Origin: CAJQQY01 sp964564545
GTDB lineage: Bacteria; Bacteroidota; Bacteroidia; Chitinophagales; Saprospiraceae
Length of the DNA stretch: 64,000 nucleotides
Direction: 5' to 3'
Assembly: GCA_964564545.1 (NCBI GenBank)
Contig: CAZMBP010000021.1
Coordinates: forward strand, 1 to 64,000
Numbering within the stretch: position 1 is the stretch's first letter; every line of letters begins with the position of its first letter. Under the pieces are notes generated by a model. That model saw only the letters and a list, made by a program, of their open reading frames with translations, was not told the DNA's origin and did no database searches. Positions 26,224 to 35,479 of the stretch are shown one piece after another. The position numbers were made by a program, and so were the translations under genes.

Positions 26224-29142
26224 ATGACGAAAACAAACATATTTACCTTAGCTTTTCTTCTTTTTTCCTTTTGTAGCATTTTTGCGCAAAAGCAAAAGCT
26301 AGGTTCCCCTTCTATTACTAATTTTTCCAGAGCAGATTATCATGCTGGCACCCAAAATTGGGATATCCAACAGGATGAAAGAGGTATTATATATTTTGCT
26401 AACAATAAAGGATTGTTAGAATTTGATGGCACAAATTGGCGAACTTTTCCTCTTCCGAATGGTACGATTGTCCGTTCAGTTAATTATGATAAAAATGGAC
26501 GGATTTATTTTGGAGGTCAAAATGAGGTAGGTTATCTAGAAACAAATGAAGTAGGAAAACCTACATATACATCCTTAATCCCTTTAATTCCAGAAGAATG
26601 TCGAAGTTTTGAAGATATTTGGGAAATCTTCATCCAACCCAACGGTATTTATTTTTGTTCAAGAAAAGGGATTTTTCACTTCCGAAATAATCAAATTGAA
26701 GTCATCAAACCTAAAAATCAATTATTTGAGAGTTTCTTTCAATTTGGAGAAAAAATTATTATTCAAGACCTAGAAGAAGGTTTATTTGAATTAAAGGATA
26801 ATTCTATCATTCCTATTCCTAATTCCAATTCTTTCCAAAAAGAAAAAATAATCGCAATCCTTCCACTTGACAACATACAGAAATTAATTTTCACTTTTTC
26901 CAATGGTTTGTTTTTAATGGATGATTCAGGGATAAATCCTTGGAATGTATCAGTAAATGAGTTTTTTAAAACTCATCAAGCTTACTGTGCTACTCAGCTG
27001 AAAAATGGGAATTATGCAGTTGGAACTCCACAAAATGGTTTACTAATTATTGATAAAAATGGCGAAAAAGAATTACACCTCAATAAAAATAAAGGACTTC
27101 AAAATAATACCGTTTTAAGCGTAATTCAAGACAGTCAACAAAATCTTTGGCTTGGATTAGATAATGGAATCGATTATGCCGAAATTAACTCTCCATTTAC
27201 AAAAATAAGAACGCAAGAAGGAATCGCCGGGACAGGATATGCTTCTATTTCTCATGATGGAAAGCTTTTCTTTGGAACCAATCAAGGTTTATTTTTTAAA
27301 GAATGGAATAATGAAAATTCAGATAGAAATAATACAAAATTTAAACTCGTTGAAAACGGATTAGGACAGGTTTGGAGTATTAGCAAAGTCAATAATGAAG
27401 TTATTGTAGGGCAACATAAAGGTACTTCCATCCTAAAAGATGGAAAACTAATTCCTATTTCCAATATCGAAGGTACATGGAAGTTTATGGCATTAAAGTC
27501 AAACCCTGACTATGCTATAGGAGGGCATTATACTGGTCTTTATTTGTACAAAAATCATAAAGGAGAAACTTCCGGTGATAAGGCGTCAGATTGGAAATTA
27601 GAAGGAAAAATTCAAGGATTCGATGAATCTGCTCGAATTTTTGAAGAAGATTCCAATGGTAATATTTGGGTTTCTCACTCGTACAAAGGGCTATATAAAA
27701 TTGTTTTATCTGAGGATTTAAAAACAGTAACAAGTGTAAAATCATATGCTGGGGTAAATGGCTTACCTGATGAATTAGTCATAAATGTAGTGAAAATTAG
27801 GAATGAATTAATTTTTACTACCCCTAAGGGAGTTTTTAAATATGATGTCTTTAAAGATCTATTTGTGCCACATCAAGACTTCATTAAAATTTTTGGAGAA
27901 AATAGAAATTATCACCGATTGATTGAGGATGGTTTAGGTAATATTTGGTTTTCTATTGATGGTGAATTTGGAGTAATTAGAGTGGAGGAAAAAGGAGTTT
28001 TCAATAAGTTTGAAGTTAGATACTTCAATCAAATTCAGGAAGATTTAGTAGATGGATTTGAGCATGTTTATTCATTTGATGAATGGAATGTTTTTATTGG
28101 AAACGAAAAAGGCTTTGCTCATTATAGTCCATTAAATCAAAAGAATAGAGACTTTTCCTTTAAAATTTTGATTAGAAATGTTACTAATATTACACATGAA
28201 GATTCAACTTTTTATTGGGGCAATCCAACTGAAGAAGATTTCAATTTCAATTACAAAATGAACGATTTTCGATTTGCTTTTTCAGCTCCTTATTATGAAA
28301 AAATAGGTTATTTAAAATATCGATTTAGTTTAGAAGGATTTGAAAATGAATGGTCTGACTGGATGGCTAAAACTGAAAAAGAATACACTAACCTTGCTCC
28401 TGGTAAATATAATTTTAAAGTGCAAGCAAGAAATGCTTATGGTCAATTAAGTGATGAAGCTAACTTTGAATTTAAGATTTCGCCACCATGGTTTTGGTCG
28501 TGGTATAGCAAATTGGCCTATTTATTATTTACATTATTTGGACTTTATAGCTTCTCCAAGATTATCTCAAAACGTGAAGAAAAAAAGACGGTGGCATTTA
28601 AAAAAGAACAAACAGAAAAGTTGGAAATAAAAGAGGCTAAATTCAAAGAAGAGGTTAAAAAATCTGAAAGCGAAATAATTAAACTTAAAAACGATAAATT
28701 AAGCACAGATATTAAACATAAAAATAGTCAACTCGCTTCCGCCACCATGCATTTGGTTCAAAAAAGTGAGATCCTAACAAAAATAAAAAATGATCTAACT
28801 AACATACAATCTGATGCGGCTCCTGATGTGAAAAAAAGGATCCAACAAATTACACGAGTTATCGAATCTGATATTCAGTTAGATGAAAGTTGGGAACAAT
28901 TTGAAACTTATTTCGATCAAGTTCACGAGAATTTCTTTAAAAGGTTACGGAGTAAGTTTCCTGAATTAACTCCTAAGGATCAAAAATTATGTGCTTATTT
29001 ACGAATGAATTTGACCACTAAAGAAATAGCTCCACTTCTCAATATTTCTGTTAGAGGAGTAGAAATTAGTCGTTATAGACTAAGAAAAAAATTAGGACTA
29101 AATTCTGAAGTAAACTTGGTTGGTTTTATCCTAGAAGTATAA
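26224..29142 (+). CDS. Membrane-bound Reg_prop/Y_Y_Y regulator with LuxR-type HTH
   Basis: The 972-residue one-component regulator starts with a signal peptide (1-21). A long propeller of Reg_prop-like repeats follows (about 30-660, with motifs such as 'GLLEFDGTNWRTF', 'NTVLSVIQDSQQNLWLGLDNGI' and 'EDSNGNIWVSHSYKGLYKI'). A Y_Y_Y domain (about 690-755) has 'YRFSLEGFENEWSDW' and 'YTNLAPGKYNFKVQARN'. One membrane helix spans about 762-782, a coiled coil about 784-850, and a LuxR/GerE-like HTH about 913-972 ('LTPKDQKLCAYLRMNLTTKEIAPLLNIS' split by the recognition helix). There is no kinase or receiver domain. The layout matches SusR-type sensors of periplasmic oligosaccharides. It is divergent from the GH16 operon, so it is the natural candidate to bind the GATGTA operators. 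Confidence 0.88.
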   Translation: MTKTNIFTLAFLLFSFCSIFAQKQKLGSPSITNFSRADYHAGTQNWDIQQDERGIIYFANNKGLLEFDGTNWRTFPLPNGTIVRSVNYDKNGRIYFGGQNEVGYLETNEVGKPTYTSLIPLIPEECRSFEDIWEIFIQPNGIYFCSRKGIFHFRNNQIEVIKPKNQLFESFFQFGEKIIIQDLEEGLFELKDNSIIPIPNSNSFQKEKIIAILPLDNIQKLIFTFSNGLFLMDDSGINPWNVSVNEFFKTHQAYCATQLKNGNYAVGTPQNGLLIIDKNGEKELHLNKNKGLQNNTVLSVIQDSQQNLWLGLDNGIDYAEINSPFTKIRTQEGIAGTGYASISHDGKLFFGTNQGLFFKEWNNENSDRNNTKFKLVENGLGQVWSISKVNNEVIVGQHKGTSILKDGKLIPISNIEGTWKFMALKSNPDYAIGGHYTGLYLYKNHKGETSGDKASDWKLEGKIQGFDESARIFEEDSNGNIWVSHSYKGLYKIVLSEDLKTVTSVKSYAGVNGLPDELVINVVKIRNELIFTTPKGVFKYDVFKDLFVPHQDFIKIFGENRNYHRLIEDGLGNIWFSIDGEFGVIRVEEKGVFNKFEVRYFNQIQEDLVDGFEHVYSFDEWNVFIGNEKGFAHYSPLNQKNRDFSFKILIRNVTNITHEDSTFYWGNPTEEDFNFNYKMNDFRFAFSAPYYEKIGYLKYRFSLEGFENEWSDWMAKTEKEYTNLAPGKYNFKVQARNAYGQLSDEANFEFKISPPWFWSWYSKLAYLLFTLFGLYSFSKIISKREEKKTVAFKKEQTEKLEIKEAKFKEEVKKSESEIIKLKNDKLSTDIKHKNSQLASATMHLVQKSEILTKIKNDLTNIQSDAAPDVKKRIQQITRVIESDIQLDESWEQFETYFDQVHENFFKRLRSKFPELTPKDQKLCAYLRMNLTTKEIAPLLNISVRGVEISRYRLRKKLGLNSEVNLVGFILEV

Positions 29143-29170
29143 ACCTCTAATAAAGTTACTCAAAAAAAGT

Positions 29171-29198
29171 ACCTCAGACTTATTCTTAAGTCTGAGGT
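29171..29198. terminator. Bidirectional terminator after the regulator gene
   Basis: A perfect 12-bp stem ACCTCAGACTTA with its complement and a 4-nt loop lies between convergent genes. It is flanked by T-rich sequence downstream and A-rich sequence upstream, so it can work in both directions. Confidence 0.9.
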
Positions 29199-29233
29199 AT
29201 CTCTTTTTTAAGCTTGTTCTTTAATAGGATTAA

Positions 29234-29596
29234 TTACATTGTATCAGTTTCATCCCAATCAATTTTTAAATCATTTTTGGTGATCGTAATTGGAAGTATT
29301 TTAGTTGCTGTATCTGTTTTTAATTTCAAAATATACGAACCATTCGCTAATTCACTTAGATTGTATTTTCTTTCAAAATTTGCTGAATGAATTGCATACT
29401 CTGAAAATATTGGATTCCCATTTTCATCTTCAAAGATTACTTCTACAAAAGAAGAAATCATGTCTTTTGTCTCAAAGTAAAATGATTTTTCTCCTGCCTT
29501 TTTGATTATAAAAGAAGGTTTGCCAGTTTCTGCAAAAACTAAGTTTGACATAAATAGAACGGCTAAGATTGTTGCAATTTTAATTTGTGTTTTCAT
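29234..29596 (-). CDS. Small secreted beta-sandwich protein
   Basis: The 120-residue protein has a signal peptide (1-22, ending 'VFAE'). The mature part of about 95 residues reads as alternating beta strands: 'VEVIFEDENGNPIFS', 'KYNLSELANGSYILKLKTD', 'ILPITI'. This resembles DUF3244-type domains or an isolated T9SS sorting-like sandwich. The acidic end (DWDETDTM) lacks the usual T9SS terminus, so export by T9SS is not implied. It lies between the regulator and the clan GH-A hydrolase. TAGATTTG at 29663-29670 is its likely -7 element. Confidence 0.65.
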   Translation of the reverse strand: MKTQIKIATILAVLFMSNLVFAETGKPSFIIKKAGEKSFYFETKDMISSFVEVIFEDENGNPIFSEYAIHSANFERKYNLSELANGSYILKLKTDTATKILPITITKNDLKIDWDETDTM

Positions 29597-29662
29597 AATA
29601 AAGTTATTTTTTTAGTTTACGAATTAAATAAGAAAAACACTTCTTTATTTTTAATTACACCA

Positions 29663-29670
29663 CAAATCTA
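29663..29670 (-). promoter_or_regulatory. -7 element TAGATTTG of the small secreted protein gene
   Basis: Exact TAnnTTTG match on the minus strand, 67 bp upstream of the ATG. A GATGTT (29730-29725) and a GATGTA (29774-29769) lie 55 and 99 bp upstream of it. These are single boxes, not the paired operator. Apart from these and the hairpin at 29860, the 324-bp gap contains nothing I recognise. Confidence 0.5.
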
Positions 29671-29859
29671 AAGGCATTTTAATCTCTGTACTACCTAAAA
29701 ATTGGTAACTATTCATACTATTTTAACATCATAACAATCTTTTTAAAACCAAGAGGGTAATTTAACATTACATCGGGTGAATTTAATATAATAGTGAAGT
29801 TTTGCTCTAGCTTTTCTATTCAAATTTTAACAAAAAGTACTTTTAAATTTTGTCAAAAA

Positions 29860-29889
29860 AAAAGTGAGAAGATTACTCTTCTCACTTTT
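29860..29889 (-). terminator. Terminator of the clan GH-A hydrolase gene
   Basis: A perfect 12-bp stem AAAAGTGAGAAG/CTTCTCACTTTT with a 6-nt loop. On the minus strand it is followed by a T run (plus-strand A8 just before 29860). It lies 31 bp after the stop codon. Confidence 0.88.
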
Positions 29890-29920
29890 AATTATAAATT
29901 TTCGTTTATTAGGTATGTTC

Positions 29921-31219
29921 TTATTGCGTTTTACTCACATAAAAAGGAAAGTTAGCAGTAGCTGCATTTCCATTTCCATCATAAACATATGCGAACAATC
30001 GGTATGCACCTTCTTTTCTAGGAGCTTTAAAATTCAAAAGACCATTTGCGCTACCTGCTCTAACTATAACTTCTATTGGTTCAGGTCTTGATTCCTTATC
30101 ACCACCAGACTTAATATCTGTACTCTCTGGTAATATTTCCCACCGATATTTCAATTCATCACCATCTGGATCTTTTGTATCAATCTTAAATTGAACCTTT
30201 GCCTTTGGCTTGACATATACACTTTCTTTAACTTTCTTTCCATCCATAGTCATTGAGGCAATATTAGGAGATCTATTATCCGGATATTTTCCACTCCAAG
30301 ATTTCTCTAATACATCCATAACCTCTGTTTCCGAACCGTCTTCCAAAAACAATCCATACCACGTTGGAGTTGTTTCTTGTTTTTGTCCCCAAAGAAATAC
30401 ATAAGAACCTACGCACATTTCCTCATCTTTTGCAATCCCCAACTCATACCTTCTTTTGTAATCAGCTGCTTTTTCAGAACTAGTTTGCTCAATAGGTACT
30501 CCCCATTCCGTTTTTGCAACTTCCCAATGTCCATTTGGACCCCATTCAGTAATTACATAAGGTTTATCCCAACCATAAGCTCTCATTTCTTTATCAATTC
30601 CAATTAATCCTCCGTATGTATTGATCCCGTAAATATCAATATGTGGAGCTCGTTCCATCACTAATTGAACCTCGGCAACATCTAGACCTGCCGTAACTGT
30701 CATAGTTGGATGATTCGGATCTTCCTCTTTGATCATTTTTGCAATATCATCAACAGCATTCCATACTTTAAAATCTGAATAAAATAAGTCCATCTCATTT
30801 CCGATTCCCCACATTAGAATTGCTGGGTGATCTTTATAAGTTTTAACTACTTCTGTAAATCTTTCTAACTGAGCCTGAACCCCTTTCGCATCATCGTAAT
30901 CAAATCCTTGTCGTTCACATCCTACCCACAAACCAAATAGAACAGTTAAACCTTTTGCATGAGCATCGTCCAAAATTGCAATGGCTTCTCCTACTCCCCA
31001 AGTTCGAACTGAATTAGCACCATAAGCAACAGCTCTGTCTAATTCTGTTTGTCCACCTACTCCCTTAATATAGTAAGGTTCACCACCTCTATATAATTGC
31101 CAATTTCCATTTTCTTGACGCATCTCTACCTTAATTGGCCCTTCTGGTGCTTGACTATGAAGGGAAATGCTTACACATATAAATAATAGTGTATAAATAA
31201 GTGAGTTGATTTTTTTCAT
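29921..31219 (-). CDS. Clan GH-A glycoside hydrolase (GH2/GH5/GH158-like barrel)
   Basis: The 432-residue secreted protein has a signal peptide (1-22). A TIM barrel (about 28-315) carries acid/base Glu142 in 'MWGIGNEMD' and nucleophile Glu225 in 'YVITEWGPNG', the clan GH-A pair after strands 4 and 7. A C-terminal PKD/Ig-like domain (about 322-432) begins near 'RSPNIASMTMDG'. Automated pipelines would call it a GH2-type TIM barrel, but it lacks the GH2 sandwich domains. GH158 and GH72-like endo-beta-1,3-glucan enzymes are good alternatives given the laminarinase context. It is divergent from the outer-membrane operon across the second four-box operator. Confidence 0.82.
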   Translation of the reverse strand: MKKINSLIYTLLFICVSISLHSQAPEGPIKVEMRQENGNWQLYRGGEPYYIKGVGGQTELDRAVAYGANSVRTWGVGEAIAILDDAHAKGLTVLFGLWVGCERQGFDYDDAKGVQAQLERFTEVVKTYKDHPAILMWGIGNEMDLFYSDFKVWNAVDDIAKMIKEEDPNHPTMTVTAGLDVAEVQLVMERAPHIDIYGINTYGGLIGIDKEMRAYGWDKPYVITEWGPNGHWEVAKTEWGVPIEQTSSEKAADYKRRYELGIAKDEEMCVGSYVFLWGQKQETTPTWYGLFLEDGSETEVMDVLEKSWSGKYPDNRSPNIASMTMDGKKVKESVYVKPKAKVQFKIDTKDPDGDELKYRWEILPESTDIKSGGDKESRPEPIEVIVRAGSANGLLNFKAPRKEGAYRLFAYVYDGNGNAATANFPFYVSKTQ

Positions 31220-31304
31220 GTTTTACCAAACTTTATTTCTATAAATAATTAATTTTCCGAAAAATTAAGGAATAATTACAAGTTCAACAAAATAATAACG
31301 CAAT

Positions 31305-31352
31305 GATGTATTAATGATGTATAAGGTAAAAAAAAGATGTAAGTGTGATGTA
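31305..31352 (+). promoter_or_regulatory. Four-box operator (two GATGTA pairs) of the outer-membrane operon
   Basis: GATGTA hexamers at 31305, 31316, 31336 and 31347 (spacing N5, N14, N5) on the coding strand. The last box ends exactly 32 bp before TAAATTTG at 31385. Orientation, pair spacing and distance to -7 are the same as at the GH16 promoter 5.2 kb away. TGATGTATGTCA (31346-31357), which overlaps the last box, also fits the TGAY-N4-RTCA pattern seen at 58-59 kb. Confidence 0.82.
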
Positions 31353-31384
31353 TGTCATTTTTCTACCTCCATAACTATTCCGTC

Positions 31385-31392
31385 TAAATTTG
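31385..31392 (+). promoter_or_regulatory. -7 element TAAATTTG of the outer-membrane operon
   Basis: An exact TAnnTTTG match, identical to the GH16 operon element. It overlaps a possible TTG start at 31390, which argues that translation begins at the ATG at 31417. That leaves a leader of about 18 nt. Confidence 0.75.
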
Positions 31393-31416
31393 TCAACAAC
31401 AAAACTATATTACTTT

Positions 31417-33600
31417 ATGGTTCAACTTCACAAATCGAAAAACCCAGGAATTCCCCTGGAACCTACTCTTTTATTTTATTTAAAAAATAGAATAAAATGG
31501 AGTTTAAGCATTTCATTCATCTTTATTACTGTAATAACTTTTGCTCAAAAAAGTTCAGTTACAGCAACGACAAATGATGATTATCCAAATGTTGCTATTT
31601 CTGATTCAACCAAAGCGTTGAGTGTTCTTCCCAATTTTGAACTTCCAAAATTCGATCTTCCCTCTTTTGAGACGAAGACTATCGCTGGAATACATTATGA
31701 TACCAGCTTTGTAGGTAAAAAATTACGGAAGAGAGGCCAAAAAATGACCATCTTTGGTTATTACCGTGGTTTCATGTATGGGAGAAATATGACAGAACCT
31801 TACCCGAACCTCAATCCATACGAAAGAGCTTATGGATTTGGTGATGGGTATAGAGAACCTACCCTTTCCCTTAATGTTTACGGTCGTCCAAATGGGAAAT
31901 CAACATTTGGAACTGAATTATTTCTATTGGCACCTTATCTAGGTGGTGGACAAGAGGAAAACGTTTTCACCATGAACCTTGGGATTAATTTCTATGGAAA
32001 TTTCAGAACGAAAAATGGAAACTTTGGAGTTCGAGCAGGTGGTATTCATTGGTATAACCTAAGTTCATTCACTATAGGTGTCTTCCAAATCTTAGATCGA
32101 TTCAGTATTTTTGATCGAACGCCATGGGAAGGAGTTAATCATGATAAAAAATATGATGCCTACTATGATAGCGGTTCCACGAATGCTGGTGATTTACGAT
32201 GGAATAACCAAGCATTCCAAGGTTTAATTATCAATGGAGGGAGACTTCCTGGAGACTTCAACTTTGATCTATTCTGGGGGAAAACTCAACCAAATGCAGG
32301 TCTACCCGGTGGTATTCTTGATCCATTCGAATCAATTCCTCCAACCTTCAATGCAGGAAGCGTTCCTACTTATGTAGGATTTGCTGGCGATGCTAGATTT
32401 ATTCCTAACTTCATTACAGGTGGAAAAATAGGGAAGACATTTGGTAAAAAACGCCAGTCTGTTTCTTATAACCTAATCCATAGCCAAACTGCTCTAGATA
32501 GTGCTCGACAATTTATTCAAGGAGAAGATGGAACTGAAACTTTTGCTGTTCCGCAGCGAAGTTATCAAGTTCATTCCCTTGCTTATGATTTGAACGTTAA
32601 CAAAATAAGATTGGCTGGAGAACTTGCTATGGGAAGTTACGAAAGTCCAACATATGATAGAAAATGGGGAGAAGCATTAATGCTTAGAGCCTATTTCCCA
32701 AAAGAAATTACTTTCCTTCCTATTGATGTTCAAGTATATCAAATCAGCAAAAACTTCTTCAATCAAAATGGAGAAATTGCCACCAATTCAAATCCTGAAA
32801 TATTAAAAGATTTTGGTGTGGCTGCGGGAGCAAATGGTGTCGGCGGTCAATTAGCATTGGTCAATCAATTGGTACATAACCGAAGAGGAGTCAATGTTAA
32901 TACTGAAGTTGACTTAGGAAAACTGAAATTAAATTTTGCTTGGGGATTAGCTCAGGAAATTGATCCTGCTTCTGCTCAACTTTCTTTTGTCCACAGAATT
33001 AATGGTTTAGCATTGTCTCGGGTTTATAATCCTTTCCCTGCAAATGCAACAATGCCTACGGTATTTGGCCCATATGCTAGAAAGATATCATTCTTCCGTG
33101 GGGTTTCAGAGGTAGTTCAAACAACAGACCTAAGTCCATTTGATGGACAAGCCTTGAATAGAAAATATTTTAACGCTGTTGATATTCAGGCTAAGTACAA
33201 GACTGCCATTGCGGATAAATCATTATACCTTTTCTATTTGGGTTCTTTCGGTTCAGCAAAATCAAAAGTTTCCATGTTACCTACTATGACAGACAATAGT
33301 TATTTGTTTGTTCAGTATCACGAGTTAGATGCTTACTACGAATTGTTTCCAAAATTCTTATTGACAGGATACTTAGGATTAGAAGATGCCCGAGGTGGTC
33401 AATTTACACAATGGGATCAAGAAAGCCAATTACCTTTAGACCAATTAAATACTGCTGTTGGAATTGGTTTCGATTGGACTGTTTCAAAAAGTACTGGAAT
33501 TTATGTCCGACATCGCTGGATGAATTTCGAAGATAAAAGTTTTGAACTTGATACTTTCAAAGGTCGAGAAGTAACCATTGAGTTAAAAACATTTTTCTAA
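31417..33600 (+). CDS. Large outer-membrane beta-barrel protein of the glucan regulon
   Basis: About 727 residues from the ATG at 31417; an in-frame TTG at 31390 lies inside the -7 element and is rejected. An N-terminal stretch of about 25 residues precedes the hydrophobic signal segment ending 'TVITFAQ'. The mature protein has a short 'LPNFELPKFDLPSF' linker. It then shows many amphipathic strands with aromatic girdles ('YNLSSFTIGVFQILDRFSIFD', 'GIYVRHRWMNFED') and ends 'TIELKTFF', a terminal Phe typical of barrels. It has no TonB box or SusC plug. I do not recognise the family. As first gene of an operon sharing the laminarinase operator, it could be a glucan uptake porin. Confidence 0.75.
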   Translation: MVQLHKSKNPGIPLEPTLLFYLKNRIKWSLSISFIFITVITFAQKSSVTATTNDDYPNVAISDSTKALSVLPNFELPKFDLPSFETKTIAGIHYDTSFVGKKLRKRGQKMTIFGYYRGFMYGRNMTEPYPNLNPYERAYGFGDGYREPTLSLNVYGRPNGKSTFGTELFLLAPYLGGGQEENVFTMNLGINFYGNFRTKNGNFGVRAGGIHWYNLSSFTIGVFQILDRFSIFDRTPWEGVNHDKKYDAYYDSGSTNAGDLRWNNQAFQGLIINGGRLPGDFNFDLFWGKTQPNAGLPGGILDPFESIPPTFNAGSVPTYVGFAGDARFIPNFITGGKIGKTFGKKRQSVSYNLIHSQTALDSARQFIQGEDGTETFAVPQRSYQVHSLAYDLNVNKIRLAGELAMGSYESPTYDRKWGEALMLRAYFPKEITFLPIDVQVYQISKNFFNQNGEIATNSNPEILKDFGVAAGANGVGGQLALVNQLVHNRRGVNVNTEVDLGKLKLNFAWGLAQEIDPASAQLSFVHRINGLALSRVYNPFPANATMPTVFGPYARKISFFRGVSEVVQTTDLSPFDGQALNRKYFNAVDIQAKYKTAIADKSLYLFYLGSFGSAKSKVSMLPTMTDNSYLFVQYHELDAYYELFPKFLLTGYLGLEDARGGQFTQWDQESQLPLDQLNTAVGIGFDWTVSKSTGIYVRHRWMNFEDKSFELDTFKGREVTIELKTFF

Positions 33601-33650
33601 AAACTTCCAATTCTATCAAAAAAAAATAAATAACGATTAATCAATTTATT

Positions 33651-35450
33651 ATGAAATATACATTTTTAAAATATTTTTTACTAACGAGCATTTTGATTTT
33701 AACATCAAATATTTCCAATGCTCAGGATGGCTCTGCCAAAGCTTCTGTAAAGCAAGAAGACAAACCTAAACTTGAATTCAATGGATTAGGAAGAACAATA
33801 ATCTCACAAACTGGTATTGATGGGGATATCCTCGAAGCTGATTCTTCTACGATAGAGAATATTACAGATGGAGAATTTTTACTTGACTTACAAGTGAATG
33901 CTACCCCAAATAAAAATTCTGAAGTCTCAACTATTATTCGTTTAAGAAACGAATTCGGTGGATTCTTTGGAGCCGGGATGGCTGTAGAAGTTCGAGAACT
34001 TTGGGCTCGTGGAGTTATAGCGGAGGTATTAAAATATAGAATTGGTGATATGGATGTAGTTATGTCTCCGTACACATTATTCAATCCAGATGAAGAAGGA
34101 TTTGTCAATGAGCCAGCTGTATTTGCTCCACAAAGAGAGGTCGTTCATTATGAGCAATTTTATACAGATGAAAATACTCGACGTTTGCAAGGAGCTAGTT
34201 TGGATTTCGGACTTGATTTCGCTCAAGGACTTAAAGACATGCGAGCAAAAGGATTTATTGCAAGAATTCGAGGAACGGACTTTTTTACGGTTCCTAACCG
34301 ATTAGTAACTGGAGGAGAATTGGATTTTTCAACTGTAACATTTAATGATTCCTTAGGATTAAAGGCAGATTTCGGTGTAAATGTGGTACATACATTTGAT
34401 GATCTCCAATCAGGAGATGCCACAAGTGGAATTCGAAACACCGTATCTACCTTCGATTTCGATGTGACGATATTAGATAATAAGGATATGGGACTTCACT
34501 TAGTTGGTGAAACTGGAATGTCAAATTTAGAGTTGGTAGATAGAATAAATGATGCCGATTCATTACTTTTAGAAGAAGATGATACTTTCCTTGATATTGG
34601 CGCTCAATTAAAATTAAAAAAACAAAACCTGACTTTATCTGTTTCCTTTGTTGATATTGGTCCTGACTTTTTTAGTATAGGAGCTCAAAGCAGAAGAGTA
34701 GATTATAACGCCAATAAAACTTTTTATAACCGAATTGGAGAAGGTCAAGAGCTTAGACAACCAGGACTTTTCGATTTAACTAGAGATCGAGGTTTGTATT
34801 CATTCGCTTCTTCTGACAGATTAATGGCTTATGACCCACGATATAGTAATACCATGCCTTATGGAAATGCCACAGCAAACCGACAAGGTTTAAGATTTGG
34901 TATCGAGTATGGTGAAATGGATGATAAAATTAATGCAAAAATTGATGGTGCATTTTTAAAAGAGTTGAGAGGACAAGGAACCTCTGAATTGAAAAGCTTC
35001 ACCTTATTAAGAGCTGCAGCAAATTTCAATATTCACAAAATGACCTCTGCGAAAAATAAATTGAAAGCAACCATTGGATTGCAATTAGAGTCTGCTTCAA
35101 GAGGAGGTGTAGAAATTGAAAAAGTTGATTTGAGTTCTAACTTAATTGAATTAGGTTTGGAAGCTGAATTATTTTCAAAATTCGAATTACTTCTTGGTGC
35201 AAAAATATTTACTTCAGAAGGAACAGATTATGTTCCTTTAATTGGACAATTTAACGATGTACAAGATTTCCCTGCACCTTATATCGCGGACGACCAAGAA
35301 ATCTTATATGGTTTAGGTGTTAAATATGAATTTAAAAAAGATGTTTACATGACACTTCAGTATAATTCATATAGTTCTCAATTAGGTACAGATAATCCTA
35401 ATGATTATGACTTGAACCAAATCTTTGTTTTATACAACATGAAATTTTAA
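33651..35450 (+). CDS. Second large outer-membrane beta-barrel protein
   Basis: The 599-residue protein has a signal peptide (1-24, 'NISNAQ'). The mature sequence is made of amphipathic beta strands ('FLLDLQVNATPNKNSEVSTI', 'DMGLHLVGETGMSN', 'NLTLSVSFVDIGPDFF') and ends 'IFVLYNMKF' with a terminal Phe. 'IRLRNEFGGFFGAGMAVEVRELWARG' and 'KYRIGDMDVVMSPYTLFNPDEE' recall barrel proteins that line up substrates, but I cannot assign a family, and it is not SusC. It lies 50 bp after the first barrel gene and 11-30 bp before two lipoproteins, so the four genes form one operon. Confidence 0.78.
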   Translation: MKYTFLKYFLLTSILILTSNISNAQDGSAKASVKQEDKPKLEFNGLGRTIISQTGIDGDILEADSSTIENITDGEFLLDLQVNATPNKNSEVSTIIRLRNEFGGFFGAGMAVEVRELWARGVIAEVLKYRIGDMDVVMSPYTLFNPDEEGFVNEPAVFAPQREVVHYEQFYTDENTRRLQGASLDFGLDFAQGLKDMRAKGFIARIRGTDFFTVPNRLVTGGELDFSTVTFNDSLGLKADFGVNVVHTFDDLQSGDATSGIRNTVSTFDFDVTILDNKDMGLHLVGETGMSNLELVDRINDADSLLLEEDDTFLDIGAQLKLKKQNLTLSVSFVDIGPDFFSIGAQSRRVDYNANKTFYNRIGEGQELRQPGLFDLTRDRGLYSFASSDRLMAYDPRYSNTMPYGNATANRQGLRFGIEYGEMDDKINAKIDGAFLKELRGQGTSELKSFTLLRAAANFNIHKMTSAKNKLKATIGLQLESASRGGVEIEKVDLSSNLIELGLEAELFSKFELLLGAKIFTSEGTDYVPLIGQFNDVQDFPAPYIADDQEILYGLGVKYEFKKDVYMTLQYNSYSSQLGTDNPNDYDLNQIFVLYNMKF

Positions 35451-35479
35451 TTCTCAAAAAATTGAAACAGGTAAAAATT

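Noticed and set aside
31390..31416. TTG start for the first barrel gene
   Set aside because: It overlaps the TAAATTTG -7 element, so it cannot be on the main transcript; the ATG at 31417 is used.
31417..35450. The two barrels as SusC-type TonB-dependent transporters
   Set aside because: I find no TonB box, no carboxypeptidase-like N-terminal domain and no plug motif, the lengths are too short, and no SusD-like partner follows.
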